This document shows positions 25,958-34,882 of a stretch of DNA of 64,000 nucleotides, piece by piece. Source of the stretch: Kitasatospora sp. MAA4 (lineage in GTDB: Bacteria > Actinomycetota > Actinomycetes > Streptomycetales > Streptomycetaceae); the NCBI RefSeq assembly GCF_029893355.1, contig NZ_JARZAI010000014.1:157996-221995 (forward strand), read 5' to 3'. The position numbers and the translations under genes are program-made. How positions within the stretch are numbered: position 1 is the first letter of the stretch; every line of letters starts with the position of its first letter. Below the pieces are notes generated by a model that was not told where the DNA came from, searched no databases, and saw only the letters and a list, made by a program, of their open reading frames with translations.

Positions 25958-26291
25958 GGGATTCGCGTCGCTCCCGCCTGGCCGGCCCGATGGTCGGCCT
26001 TCACCTGCGCGGCTTCAGGCATTCGTGCTGTACCGCTCCCAGCGAAGCATGTTGTGGCCCTCCAGCGAAGCACGGAGCAGGCCGTGACCGGAACCGAAAC
26101 GCAGGTATTCGTCAGTATCAGTTGCGTGTCACCCAGCGTGCGCCGTCCCGCACGCCCTGTCCACAGTTTTGTTGGCCTGATTTCGTCCTTGCCACGGCCC
26201 CCGGCCGGTGGGCGCGGCCCGGGTAGGGTGGCGGAGCCCGGGACGGATGCGTGGGATCCCGGCCCGGACGAGTGGATGAGCGAGGCGACAG
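25958..26291. other. Intergenic region between SpoIIE and J-domain genes
   Basis: This 334-base gap holds an 11-base direct repeat CCAGCGAAGCA at 26039 and 26062 (23-base period) on the phosphatase side, a possible operator, and a single near-match to a DnaA box (CTGTCCACA, 26157-26165). No gene or clear promoter could be called. Confidence 0.5.
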
Positions 26292-27509
26292 GTGACCGCG
26301 GAGAGCCCCGTCCGGTGGACCGACCCCGAGCGGCAGCAGCTCGAGGAGCGGGTCGCCGCCACCGAGATCGCCTGGTTGACCCTTGAGGTCGACGTGGAGA
26401 CGCTGCGGGTCGAGATCGACAACTTCGCGCTGATCCACCACGAGCGCCTCGGCCCGCTCTACGCCCGGCTGGACGAGCTGGAGGCGCTGGTCGCGGAGGC
26501 CCTGGCGGCTCGCACCGGCGCTCCCGAGGACGTCCGCCGCGCGGCCGAGGCCCGCCGGGTGGTCGACGAGCTGCCGGACCTGGACGCGCTGTTCGACAGC
26601 GTCCGGGCCGCCGAGGACTCCCTGTACGAGTCGCTGCACGAGACGCCGCCGCAGCCCGCCGAGCCGACCCGCCGGGTCCGCCCCGGCAAGGACGCCCAGC
26701 GGCTCTACCGCGACCTGGCCCGGCGTGCGCACCCCGACCTGAGCACCGACCCCGCCGAGCAGCACCGCCGCTCCGCCTTCATCGCCCGGGTCAACGAGGC
26801 GTACGCGCGCGGGGCCGCCGAGGAGCTCGAAGCGCTGGCCGAGGAGTGGTCCACCGCGCCCGAGACGGCCCCCGACCTCCGGGCACCCGACCGGGGCGAG
26901 TGGCTGCGGCAGCGGTTGGAGTGGCTGACCGGCAAGATCACCGAGCTGGCCACCGAGCAGGTCCGGCTGGAGGGCACCGCGATGGGTTCGCTGCTCCGGC
27001 TCAGCCCGCAGGACCCCGACCGGCTGCTGGAGGAGCTGGCCGAGCAGCTGCTGGCCAGGGCCGCCGAGCAGCAGGCCGAGCTGGCGCGGCTGCTCGGGGC
27101 CCCGCAGACGGAATCGGCCTCGGGCGTGGCCGAACCAGTGGACAATAGGCATATCCCTTCGCAGACCCAGGAGAGCCCGAGGATGTTCGCGCAGATCCCC
27201 ACCACCGCGGCCGCAGCCGTTCCCGCCGAGGCCGTCCTGGTCGACGTCCGTGAGCAGGACGAGTGGGACGCCGGCCACGTCGAGGGCGCCCTGCACATCC
27301 CGATCGGGGAGTTCACCGCCCGCATCGACGAGGTGCCGGACGCCCCGCTGTACGTGCTCTGCCGGGTCGGCGGGCGCTCGGCGCAGGTCGTGCAGTACCT
27401 GGTCGCCCAGGGCCGCGAGGCCTTCAACGTGGACGGCGGGATGTTCGCCTGGGAGGCCGCCGGGCGTCCGATGGTGAGCAGCTCGGGCGCCGGCGCCTTC
27501 GTGCTCTGA
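26292..27509 (+). CDS. J-domain-like protein fused in frame to a rhodanese domain
   Basis: A single open frame of 405 residues. Residues 1-95 are a coiled coil; about 130-170 resembles a J-domain core (RLYRDLARRAHPDLSTDPAEQHRRSAFIARVNEAYA) with HPD; residues 205-275 are again helical. From residue 298 (ATG 27184, with AGGAGAG upstream) a complete 108-residue rhodanese domain begins, with active-site Cys in VLCRVGGRSAQ. In relatives these are, as I recall, two adjacent genes. The linker reads like translated intergenic DNA. Either a true fusion is made, or the rhodanese is also translated from ATG 27184. GTG 26292 has GAGG upstream. Confidence 0.85.
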   Translation: MTAESPVRWTDPERQQLEERVAATEIAWLTLEVDVETLRVEIDNFALIHHERLGPLYARLDELEALVAEALAARTGAPEDVRRAAEARRVVDELPDLDALFDSVRAAEDSLYESLHETPPQPAEPTRRVRPGKDAQRLYRDLARRAHPDLSTDPAEQHRRSAFIARVNEAYARGAAEELEALAEEWSTAPETAPDLRAPDRGEWLRQRLEWLTGKITELATEQVRLEGTAMGSLLRLSPQDPDRLLEELAEQLLARAAEQQAELARLLGAPQTESASGVAEPVDNRHIPSQTQESPRMFAQIPTTAAAAVPAEAVLVDVREQDEWDAGHVEGALHIPIGEFTARIDEVPDAPLYVLCRVGGRSAQVVQYLVAQGREAFNVDGGMFAWEAAGRPMVSSSGAGAFVL

Positions 27510-27517
27510 CGCACCCG

Positions 27518-27571
27518 GGCCGCGCTCGGCGGGGAGTCTCGGCGGGCCGCGCTCGGCGGGGAATCTCGGCG
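27518..27571. repeat. Two tandem 27-base repeats
   Basis: GGGCCGCGCTCGGCGGGGAG... occurs at 27518-27544 and 27545-27571 with one difference, followed by partial copies of its second half to about 27590. It fills the gap before the DUF5819 gene; copy number probably varies by slippage. Confidence 0.85.
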
Positions 27572-27602
27572 GGGAGTCTCGGTGGGGAGTGGAGCACGCG
27601 GA

Positions 27603-28238
27603 ATGACGGACGACGGCGGTGCGGCGCGGGTCTGGTCGCGGCCCGCGCTGGCCGTGCTGATGACGGCCGCGGTCGTGCTGGCCGGGTGCACCGCGGGGTT
27701 CCTCGGCGCGCTCTTCCTGCACGTCGCGCCGCCCAACACGCTGTACCAGCGCTATCAGCAGCAGGTCGACGGCGTGGTCTACCCCGAGTTCGAGCAGAAC
27801 TGGAAGCTCTTCGCGCCCGACCCGCTCCAGCAGAACCTGACGGTCGACGCCCGGGTCCGCACCGCCGCGGGCACCGGCGGGTGGATCGGCCTCACCGCGC
27901 AGGACATCGCCGCGATCCGGGGCAACCCGATCCCCAGCCACGCCGACCAGAACCTGCTGCGCCGGGCCTGGGACTTCTACGACAGCACGCACAGCACCCA
28001 GGACGACAGTGCCACCGCCCCGAACGGCGCGCTCGCCCAGGAGTACCTCAAGCGGATCGCGCTGCAGCGGATCGGCCGGGACGCGGGCGGCGATGCGGTG
28101 ATGGCGATTCAGTTCCGGGCCGGCACCAGCGCGGTGGCGCCGCCACCGTGGAGCCGGGAGAGCTGGTCGACCCGGACGCAGTACCGGGAGCTGGGCTGGT
28201 GGCCGGTCACCGACCAGGACTACCGGGGGCTGCGATGA
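27603..28238 (+). CDS. DUF5819-family protein
   Basis: A 211-residue protein with one N-terminal membrane helix (LAVLMTAAVVLAGCTAGFLGALFL) and an extracytoplasmic domain starting HVAPPNTLYQRYQQQVDGVVYPEFEQNWKLFAPDP, the typical DUF5819 opening. VLAGC resembles a lipobox, but the hydrophobic stretch continues past it, so lipidation is doubtful. ATG 27603 was preferred to GTG 27582. It overlaps the start of the HTTM gene by four bases. The pairing suggests a two-protein membrane complex of unknown role. Confidence 0.84.
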   Translation: MTDDGGAARVWSRPALAVLMTAAVVLAGCTAGFLGALFLHVAPPNTLYQRYQQQVDGVVYPEFEQNWKLFAPDPLQQNLTVDARVRTAAGTGGWIGLTAQDIAAIRGNPIPSHADQNLLRRAWDFYDSTHSTQDDSATAPNGALAQEYLKRIALQRIGRDAGGDAVMAIQFRAGTSAVAPPPWSRESWSTRTQYRELGWWPVTDQDYRGLR

Positions 28239-29578
28239 GCCAGTCGGAGACGGCAGCGGGTTCGGGGGCAGGGGTGGGGGCAGCGGTGGGGGCGGACGGC
28301 CTGGTGGCGGGCATTCCGCGGCAGCCGTCGCCGTCGCCGTCGCCTTCGCCGGAGTCGGGGCAGGCGGTGCCGCGGCCGGTGCTCGGTGCTGCACCGCTTG
28401 TCCGGACGCCGGCCGTCCGGTTCGCCGGCGCGGTGCAGAACGCCGTGGTCGCCGGCTTCCACGCCTTCACCGGGCGCGCGCTCGGGCGCCACCAGGCGGC
28501 GACGGTCCGGATCGGCTTCGCGCTGGTCTTCACGCTCCAACTGCTGCGCGAGTGGCCGCACCGGCGCGTCCTGTACGGCGACCGCTCCCCGTGGGGCCTG
28601 GACCTGGCGCGCCAACTGCTCGCCGGCAACCACGCTTTCACCGTGCTGGTCTGGTCCGACAGCCGGTGGTGGTTCGAGGCGGTCTACCTGCTCGCCGTGC
28701 TGGCCGGGATCCTGCTGATGCTCGGCTGGCGGACCCGGGCGAGTGCGGTGCTCTTCCTGGTGGCGGTGCTGTCGCTGCAGAACCGCAGCGTGCTGATCGG
28801 CGACGGCGGCGACAACATCGTCCACCTGATGGCGATCTACCTGGTCTTCACCCGGTGCGGAGCGGTCTGGTCGCTGGACGCCCGCAGGCGCAGGCGCGGT
28901 GCCGAGGGGAGCGGCGTGTCCGGGGTGCTGCTCTGGGCGGCCCTGGGAGGGCTGCTGGCGGCGGCCCAGCTGACCGGCCGCATCGACTGGCGCGGCCCGA
29001 CCTGGCCGTACGTGGGCTGGGCGGTGTTCTTCTGGACGCTCTGGGCCGTCGCGGGCGCCTGGTACACCGTCAACCGCTGGTGGCCGCACGGCGAACCGCG
29101 CGCGGTGCTGGACGCGCTGGCGAACATGCTGCACAACTGCGCGCTGCTGGTGATCGCGGTGCAGGTGGTGCTGATCTACTCCACGGCCGGCTGGTACAAG
29201 GTCCAGGGCTCGCGCTGGCAGGACGGCACCGCGCTCTACTACCCGCTGCACCTGGACTACTTCACCCCCTGGCCCTGGCTCTCCGGCCTGCTGGGATCGA
29301 GCGCGGTGCTGGTCTTCCTGCTCTCCTACGGGACGGTCCTGGTGCAGGTGGCCTTCCCCTTCACCCTGTTGAACCGGCGGCTGAAGAACGTCCTGCTCGC
29401 CGTGATGATGCTGGAGCACCTGGCCATCGCGATCGTGCTCGGCCTGCCGATCTTCTCCCTGGCGATGATCGCCGCCGACGCCGTCTTCCTGCCCACCGCA
29501 GCGCTCTGCTGGCTCGCCGGGCGCGTACGAAGGATCGCGCGCTGGTGGCGCGCGCCGGTGCTCCGGCTGCTCCGATGA
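28235..29578 (+). CDS. HTTM-domain integral membrane protein
   Basis: A 447-residue protein. A low-complexity N-terminus (SPSPSPSP) precedes seven to eight helices with the HTTM pattern, which is related to the membrane domain of vitamin K-dependent gamma-carboxylase: TVRIGFALVFTLQLL, YGDRSPWGLDL, LIGDGGDNIVHLMAIYLVF, AGWYKVQGSRWQDGTALYYPLHLDYF. The catalytic function of bacterial members is unsettled. It overlaps the DUF5819 stop (ATGA), so the two are translated together. Confidence 0.9.
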   Translation: MSQSETAAGSGAGVGAAVGADGLVAGIPRQPSPSPSPSPESGQAVPRPVLGAAPLVRTPAVRFAGAVQNAVVAGFHAFTGRALGRHQAATVRIGFALVFTLQLLREWPHRRVLYGDRSPWGLDLARQLLAGNHAFTVLVWSDSRWWFEAVYLLAVLAGILLMLGWRTRASAVLFLVAVLSLQNRSVLIGDGGDNIVHLMAIYLVFTRCGAVWSLDARRRRRGAEGSGVSGVLLWAALGGLLAAAQLTGRIDWRGPTWPYVGWAVFFWTLWAVAGAWYTVNRWWPHGEPRAVLDALANMLHNCALLVIAVQVVLIYSTAGWYKVQGSRWQDGTALYYPLHLDYFTPWPWLSGLLGSSAVLVFLLSYGTVLVQVAFPFTLLNRRLKNVLLAVMMLEHLAIAIVLGLPIFSLAMIAADAVFLPTAALCWLAGRVRRIARWWRAPVLRLLR

Positions 29579-29657
29579 ACTGATCGGATGTCACAACCTC
29601 ACTCGAACGGACTCGTTGAACCGGGTGTCCTGCCGTCTACCCCGAAAGAGGGACGCC

Positions 29658-30473
29658 GTGAACGAGAACGAGATGACGATGGTGCAGTCGACCTTCCCCG
29701 GGAGTGGGCAGGCGCTGCGGATCGTGATGATCGACGGGGAGCCGTGGTTCGCGACCGCGGACGTGTGCAAGGTGCTGGGGAGGGGGAACCCGAGCCGGGC
29801 GAGCCAGATCGTGGATCCGGAGCACCGGCGGACGGTGAATACCCGTCGGATTAACCTCACTCCGAGTGAGGTTAATCGCGTTTCCGCAGGTGGAATTGAC
29901 TACCACCGAGGAAGTCCGATGATCAACCTGGTCAGCGAGGCTGGGCTCTACGTGCTGATCATGCGCTCTGACAAGGGCGCTGCGAAGCCGTTCCAGCAGT
30001 GGGTCACCAGTGAGCTCATCCCCTCCATCCGGCGTGGCGACGTCGACGTCGAGCGGGAGCGGAGGCGGCTGCGGGAGACCGTCGGGGAGGCGCTCGGGGA
30101 GGGTGGGGTGGCTGCGCGGGCGGTGGTGGTGAGCGACCTCGGGTTGACGGTCTGTGCGGATGGAAGCGTGCACTGTTCGCACGGGGAGATGTCGATCTGC
30201 TTTCCGGCGAAGGAGGAGGACACCGGACCTCCGTTCGGGCCGTACTTCCGCTGCCCGGAGGTGGAAGCGGTGGGGATTGCGGGGCGGAAGGTGGTGGAAA
30301 TGTGTGCGCGGGTGAAGTTCGTGGATCTGGTTCGCCGCCTGGCGAGGCCGGAGAGGGTGCAGAGGGAAAGGGAGCGTGCGGGGGTGGTGGTGGAGATCGG
30401 GTCGCGGGTGGTGGCGCGCGGGGCTGCCTGGGAGGTGGCCGAGCTGCTGCGGGAGCTGGGTGAGGCGGGGTAG
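29658..30473 (+). CDS. BRO-N domain protein (phage antirepressor type)
   Basis: A 271-residue protein. Residues 15-125 form a BRO-N domain (LRIVMIDGEPWFATADVCKVLGRGNPSRA..., SEAGLYVLIMRSDKGAAKPFQQWVTSELIPSIRR), as in phage antirepressors. The C-terminal half has no recognised domain but includes CADGSVHCSHGEMSICFPAK and a basic helix. No phage genes are nearby, so it is a stand-alone, domesticated member. GTG 29658 with AGAGGGA was chosen. The coding sequence contains a perfect AT-rich palindrome that is half-repeated upstream of the gene. Confidence 0.88.
   Translation: MNENEMTMVQSTFPGSGQALRIVMIDGEPWFATADVCKVLGRGNPSRASQIVDPEHRRTVNTRRINLTPSEVNRVSAGGIDYHRGSPMINLVSEAGLYVLIMRSDKGAAKPFQQWVTSELIPSIRRGDVDVERERRRLRETVGEALGEGGVAARAVVVSDLGLTVCADGSVHCSHGEMSICFPAKEEDTGPPFGPYFRCPEVEAVGIAGRKVVEMCARVKFVDLVRRLARPERVQRERERAGVVVEIGSRVVARGAAWEVAELLRELGEAG
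29849..29877. promoter_or_regulatory. Palindrome inside the BRO-N gene
   Basis: GATTAACCTCACT (29849-29861) and AGTGAGGTTAATC (29865-29877) are exact inverted copies around CCG. AACCTCACTC also occurs at 29595-29604, upstream of the gene. This fits a palindromic operator with a promoter-proximal half-site; binding by the BRO protein itself is only a guess. Confidence 0.5.
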
Positions 30474-30490
30474 GTCGGGGGGCGCCTACG

Positions 30491-32635
30491 ATGTCCGGTA
30501 TGCCCTGGTTGGCCGCGCTGCGTGACTCCGGACGGGCGGGGCTGCGTCTGGAGCGGGTGTACACCGAGCCGAGGCGGGCCGCGCGGGGTGCGTGCGCGGT
30601 GGCGCTGATGGTGTTTCCGACGTTGGCGATCGCGGGGCCCGCGCTCGCCACCTCGGCTGCGATGGGGGCGTTCATCGCGGGGACGGCGACCTTCCAGCGC
30701 AGCTTCCGGCCGCGTCCCTCGCTTGCGGTGGTGGCCGGGACCGGACTGGGGGTCAGTACTTTTCTCGGCTACCTCGCGGTCTCGGTGCCGGGGCTGTTCC
30801 CGGTGCTGCTGGCCGTCTGGTCCTTCGCGGCCGGGTTGGCGTGGTCGCTCGGGCAGACCGCGGGGGTGGTGGCCACCAACACGGTGACGGTGATGCTGGT
30901 CGTGGTCCAGCTGCCGGTCAGCGTGCCGACGGCGCTGGGGCACGGGGCGCTCTGCGCACTGGGTGGCGGGGCGCAGGCGCTGGTGATCGTGCTCTGGCGG
31001 GGCAGGCCGTGGGGTGTGCAGCGGGACGCGCTGGCGGACGCGTACGCCTCGCTGGCCGACTACGCGCGGCGGCTGCGGCACGATCCGCACGCCACCATCG
31101 ATCCGGGACCGCTGATGACCGCCCGGCACGCCGCCGCGCTGACCGCCCGGCAGCAGCGCCGCCGGCCGCCGGAGCTGCGCGGGCTGCGGACGCTCGCCGA
31201 GCGGATCCGGCCGACGCTGGCGGCGGTCGCCGATCCGTCGATCGGAGCGGCGGCCGAGGGGCCGGAGCGGGACCGGGCGCGGGAGTTGCTGGCGGGGGCG
31301 GCGCAGCTGCTCGACGCGCTGGCCCGGGCGATCCGTACCGGGGAGCCGGTGCAGTACCCGCAGTCCGCGCCGACCGCGCTGGTGGTGCCGGCGGGGCCGG
31401 TGCTGCGCGGTCCGGCGCTGCGGTCGGCGCGGCGGCTCACCACGCTGCTGGTGCGGGCGGCGGGGACGCTGGACCGGACCGAGGAGGACTCGCTGTCCGA
31501 GCCGGTCACCGGGCCGAGCGGCGGGCTGGTGCGGCCCGGGGTGGCCCGGATGGTGCCGGTGGCACTGCGCACCGCGCGGGCCCAGCTGCGGGCGGACTCG
31601 GTGGTCCTGCACCACGCCGTCCGGCTCTCCGGCGTGGTCACCACGGCATACCTGCTGGCCAGGCTGGCCGGTCTGGAGCACGGCTACTGGGCCGCGATGA
31701 CCGCCGCGATGGTGATCCGGCCGGACTTCGCGCAGACCTACAGCCGCGGGGTCGCACGGTTGGCCGGCACCGTGGTGGGCGTGCTGCTGGCCACCGTGGT
31801 GGTGAAGGTGGCGCACCCTGGCCAGTGGGTCTCCTGCGCGCTGGCCGTGCTCTGCATCTTCGGCGCGTACCTGACCCTGCGGACCGGCTATGCGGTGACG
31901 ACCACCTGCATCTCGGCCTACGTGGTCTTCCTGCTCGACCTGGGGCCGGGCGATCCGGTGCACACGGCGTACGAGCGGGTACTGCTCACGCTGCTGGGCG
32001 GCACGGTCGCGCTGCTCGCCTACGCGCTCTTCCCGACCTGGGAGACCGCGCGGCTGCCCGAGCGGACCGCCGCGTGGATCGCCGCCGTCGGTCGCTACTC
32101 GGCGGCCGTGCTGGCGGCGTTCGGGTCGGCGCAGGGCCGCGGTAGTGATCGGGTGCGGGAGGCGCTGCTGGACTTCCGGGAGGCCCGGGCGGAGTTCCTG
32201 CAGGCCCTGGAGCGGTCCGCGGTGGAGCCCGTCCGGCATGCGGTGCACTCGCCGCAGCTGTCCCGCAAGCAGCTGGCCAAGGTCCGGGAGGCGGTCGGGT
32301 TCCTGGCCCGGGTCTCGCTGCTGATGGAGGCGCACCTGCCCGGGCAGCCGGCGGATCCGGTGCCGGGCGCGGCGGAGTTCGGCCAGGTGCTGGCGGAGGC
32401 GACGGCGGTGGCGGGGGCCGCGGTGCTCAGCGGGCGGCCGGCGGACTTCCGCGCGGTGCGGGTGGCGCACCAGCGCTGGGAGGAGCAGTTGGAGGCCGAT
32501 CCGGAGGTCGCTCGCGCGCATCGCCCGGGGGACCGGCTGGACGTGGTCCGCTCCAGCGTCCGGCTGCTGCTGCAGGCGCTGGGCGAGCTGGAGCGGGCCG
32601 TCCGGGCCAGGCCGTCAGGCGGGCGCGGGGGCTGA
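30491..32635 (+). CDS. FUSC-family membrane exporter
   Basis: A 714-residue protein with the two-block architecture of FUSC proteins: six N-terminal helices (about 30-170), a cytoplasmic helical domain (about 175-370), six more helices (about 385-520; GYWAAMTAAMVIRPDFAQTYSRGVARLAGTVVGVLLATVVV) and a helical C-terminus. Related proteins export aromatic acids or other small organics. ATG 30491 or 30500 may be used. It converges on trmH, overlapping it by 21 bases at the stops. Confidence 0.88.
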   Translation: MSGMPWLAALRDSGRAGLRLERVYTEPRRAARGACAVALMVFPTLAIAGPALATSAAMGAFIAGTATFQRSFRPRPSLAVVAGTGLGVSTFLGYLAVSVPGLFPVLLAVWSFAAGLAWSLGQTAGVVATNTVTVMLVVVQLPVSVPTALGHGALCALGGGAQALVIVLWRGRPWGVQRDALADAYASLADYARRLRHDPHATIDPGPLMTARHAAALTARQQRRRPPELRGLRTLAERIRPTLAAVADPSIGAAAEGPERDRARELLAGAAQLLDALARAIRTGEPVQYPQSAPTALVVPAGPVLRGPALRSARRLTTLLVRAAGTLDRTEEDSLSEPVTGPSGGLVRPGVARMVPVALRTARAQLRADSVVLHHAVRLSGVVTTAYLLARLAGLEHGYWAAMTAAMVIRPDFAQTYSRGVARLAGTVVGVLLATVVVKVAHPGQWVSCALAVLCIFGAYLTLRTGYAVTTTCISAYVVFLLDLGPGDPVHTAYERVLLTLLGGTVALLAYALFPTWETARLPERTAAWIAAVGRYSAAVLAAFGSAQGRGSDRVREALLDFREARAEFLQALERSAVEPVRHAVHSPQLSRKQLAKVREAVGFLARVSLLMEAHLPGQPADPVPGAAEFGQVLAEATAVAGAAVLSGRPADFRAVRVAHQRWEEQLEADPEVARAHRPGDRLDVVRSSVRLLLQALGELERAVRARPSGGRGG

Positions 32636-33397
32636 CGGGCTGTGCGTCATCCAGTGGAAGAGGCCCATGCCCACGGAGGTGGCCAGGTTGAAGCTGGAGA
32701 CCTGCGGCCGCATCGGGATCGCCAGCAGCCGGGTGGCCCGGGCCCGCAGTTCGGGGGAGACGCCGTGCCGCTCCGAGCCGAAGGCGAGCAGTGCGTCGTC
32801 CGGGACGGTCACCGAGCGGATGTCCTCGCCCTCCGGGTCCAGCACGTAGAGCGGGCCATCGGGCAGTTCGGGGACGGCGAGCCGGGCCACCGCGGTGGCG
32901 AAGTGCAGGCCGGCGCCGGCCCGGACCACGTTGGGGTGCCAGGGGTCGATGTCGCCGGTGGTGATCACGCCGGTGGCGCCGAACCCGGCGGCCAGCCGGA
33001 CCACCGCGCCGATGTTGCCGAGGTTGCGCGGGTTGTCCAGGACGACCACGGGGGCCTGCCGGGGCGTGCCGCGCAGGGCGGCGAGGACCGCGTCGGCGCT
33101 CGGACGGATCGCCAGCGCGGCGACGCCGGTGGGGTGCGGGCGCGCCACCAGCTCGCGCAGGACTCTGGAGGGGACCTCGACGGCGGCCGCCGTGACGGTC
33201 CGCGCCACGTCGTCCGCGAGGTCGCCGGCCAGCGCGGCGAGCGCGGCCCGGTCGGTGGTCAGCACCTCGCGGACCTCACCGCCGAAGCGCAGGGTGTGCT
33301 TGAGCGCGTGGAACCCGTCGATCAGGACGGCGTCCGGCAGCGCGGCGGTCTCCCGCCACCGCCGGACCGCCTCGTCGGGGGCGTCGTGATCTCTCAT
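32615..33397 (-). CDS. TrmH/SpoU-family RNA 2'-O-methyltransferase
   Basis: A 260-residue SPOUT enzyme. N-terminal substrate-binding region (1-105) and knotted methyltransferase domain with motif 1 NPRNLGNIGAVVR, motif 2 LAFGSERHGVS and motif 3 IPMRPQVSSFNLATSVGMGL, all intact. It methylates ribose in tRNA or rRNA using S-adenosylmethionine; the target is not evident. ATG 33397 follows a GGGGG stretch. Single-gene unit. Confidence 0.92.
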   Translation of the reverse strand: MRDHDAPDEAVRRWRETAALPDAVLIDGFHALKHTLRFGGEVREVLTTDRAALAALAGDLADDVARTVTAAAVEVPSRVLRELVARPHPTGVAALAIRPSADAVLAALRGTPRQAPVVVLDNPRNLGNIGAVVRLAAGFGATGVITTGDIDPWHPNVVRAGAGLHFATAVARLAVPELPDGPLYVLDPEGEDIRSVTVPDDALLAFGSERHGVSPELRARATRLLAIPMRPQVSSFNLATSVGMGLFHWMTHSPSAPAPA

Positions 33398-33444
33398 CCC
33401 CCCACTCTCGCACGGCGGCCGTACAGGCCCTGGGCCCCGGTCGG

Positions 33445-34584
33445 CTACTCCCACTCCCAGCGGATGCCGGTCTGGCCCGGCTGCTGCTCGGTGGCCAGCA
33501 CGTGGGCGCTGGCCGAGGCGCCGATCCAGAGCCGCTGGCGCACCCGGTCGGTCTCCGCGCCGGGGTCGCGTTCGTAGCGTTCGCAGTGCGCGGGCACGGC
33601 GGACGGGTCGAAGTGCACCTGGAGCACGTACTCCCGGACGGGGACGGCGAAGCGGCGTCCGTAGACCGTGGTGGGGGCGCCGGGCGGGAGCTCGACCTCG
33701 TACTCGAAGACCGTGCAGTCGCCGAGTCCGAGCGGGCGGTCGAGCAGCAGTTCGGCGACCAGCAGGCCGATCTCCGGGCGGCGGCGGACCCGGCCGAGCC
33801 GGGCGTGCCGGACCGAGGAGATCTCCGGGCACCCGGTGGTGCCCTCGTCGGCCTTGTGCACCACCAGGCAGCGCGATACGCCGCCGGCGGTGGCCCGGAC
33901 GACCTGGCGCATCCGCAGCAGGACGCCGAACTGCTGGGCGTCCACGTAGTAGGCGTCGTGGACGCTGAGGCGCTCCAACTCGCCGATGGGCGGCGCGTCG
34001 AGCTCCTCGAAGACCTGGGCGATCTGTGCTTCCTCGGGCCAGATCTCCTCCATCGGGAGGCTGCCGGGGACTGCGGCGGAGACCCAGCGCCCGCGCGGCC
34101 GGGGCGGTCCGAGCAGGCTGGAGAGGGTGCCGCGGGGCAGCGTCAGCAGCTGTTCCAGCAGCCCGACGGCGAGCATCGAGGAGGCCCGTTCCGGCTGACT
34201 GCGGCCGCGCCGCCAGTAACTCAGCGTCGTGACGCTGACTCTGACGCCCCGTTGGGCCAGGGCGGAGCGCAGCCGGTCCAGGCTCAGTCCGCTGGCCTCG
34301 ATCGCGCTGTGCAGGGTCTCGGCGAACGTGCCGGTGGCGGGCACCGGCTCCGGCGCAGGGGCCTGCGCCGGGGCGGCGGGAGCGGCGGGCGCGACCGCCA
34401 CCGTGTCGACGGCGGTCATGGTGCCGACGCTGCCGACGGATTCCGCGGCGTGACAGACCGAAGGCAGAACAGGTCGAAGTCGAAGGGGTGCCGTACCGAC
34501 CGGATCGGTCAACAGGGCCGAATGGTTCGGCTGCTGTTCGACCAACCGGAGGCGTCCGGCGCTGTACGGGTATTGCGAGCCCAT
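33445..34584 (-). CDS. HTH DNA-binding protein, Streptomyces type
   Basis: A 379-residue protein. After a variable Ala/Pro-rich stretch (60-85), residues 88-135 form a Cro/C1-like HTH (FAETLHSAIEASGLSLDRLRSALAQRGVRVSVTTLSYWRRGRSQPE), followed by a ~230-residue beta-rich C-terminal domain with no family I recognise. ATG 34584 was chosen because of GGGGAAGG at the right distance; an internal ATG 34420 lacks a ribosome site. Probably a regulator with a sensory C-terminal domain. Confidence 0.82.
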   Translation of the reverse strand: MGSQYPYSAGRLRLVEQQPNHSALLTDPVGTAPLRLRPVLPSVCHAAESVGSVGTMTAVDTVAVAPAAPAAPAQAPAPEPVPATGTFAETLHSAIEASGLSLDRLRSALAQRGVRVSVTTLSYWRRGRSQPERASSMLAVGLLEQLLTLPRGTLSSLLGPPRPRGRWVSAAVPGSLPMEEIWPEEAQIAQVFEELDAPPIGELERLSVHDAYYVDAQQFGVLLRMRQVVRATAGGVSRCLVVHKADEGTTGCPEISSVRHARLGRVRRRPEIGLLVAELLLDRPLGLGDCTVFEYEVELPPGAPTTVYGRRFAVPVREYVLQVHFDPSAVPAHCERYERDPGAETDRVRQRLWIGASASAHVLATEQQPGQTGIRWEWE

Positions 34585-34777
34585 GCGGATACCTTCCCCA
34601 CCAGCCGAGTTCGGCGGGATTGGCCCAGTGACGGTGTCGTGGGGGCGTCACCGAGCTGGGGGAACCTTACGCACGGAGCAGAGGCTACGTCATCTACCGG
34701 TCGGTATGACAGTGGTCACGACAAATTACTTTCACCGCAGTTGCGTTGATCTCCAAGAACGCGAAACACGAATGCAA

Positions 34778-34821
34778 CAATCCCGTCGGTATCGGGCGGT
34801 GGCCCGATACCGACGGGATTG
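34778..34821 (-). terminator. Terminator of the sedolisin gene
   Basis: Exact 20-bp arms (34778-34797 and 34802-34821) with a GGTG loop lie 62 bases beyond the protease stop on the minus strand, followed there by TTGTTG. This is one of the longest perfect stems in the window. Confidence 0.9.
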
Positions 34822-34882
34822 CTAAGTGGCTGTTATAACGTGCGGAATGTGTCAGTCAGCCACCGTTTAATCACGCACGGTG

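Noticed and set aside
26157..26165. DnaA box-like CTGTCCACA
   Set aside because: A single 8/9 match with no cluster of boxes; not an origin.
29658..30473. Prophage remnant around the BRO-N gene
   Set aside because: Neighbours are ordinary chromosomal genes; no integrase, att repeats or structural genes were seen.
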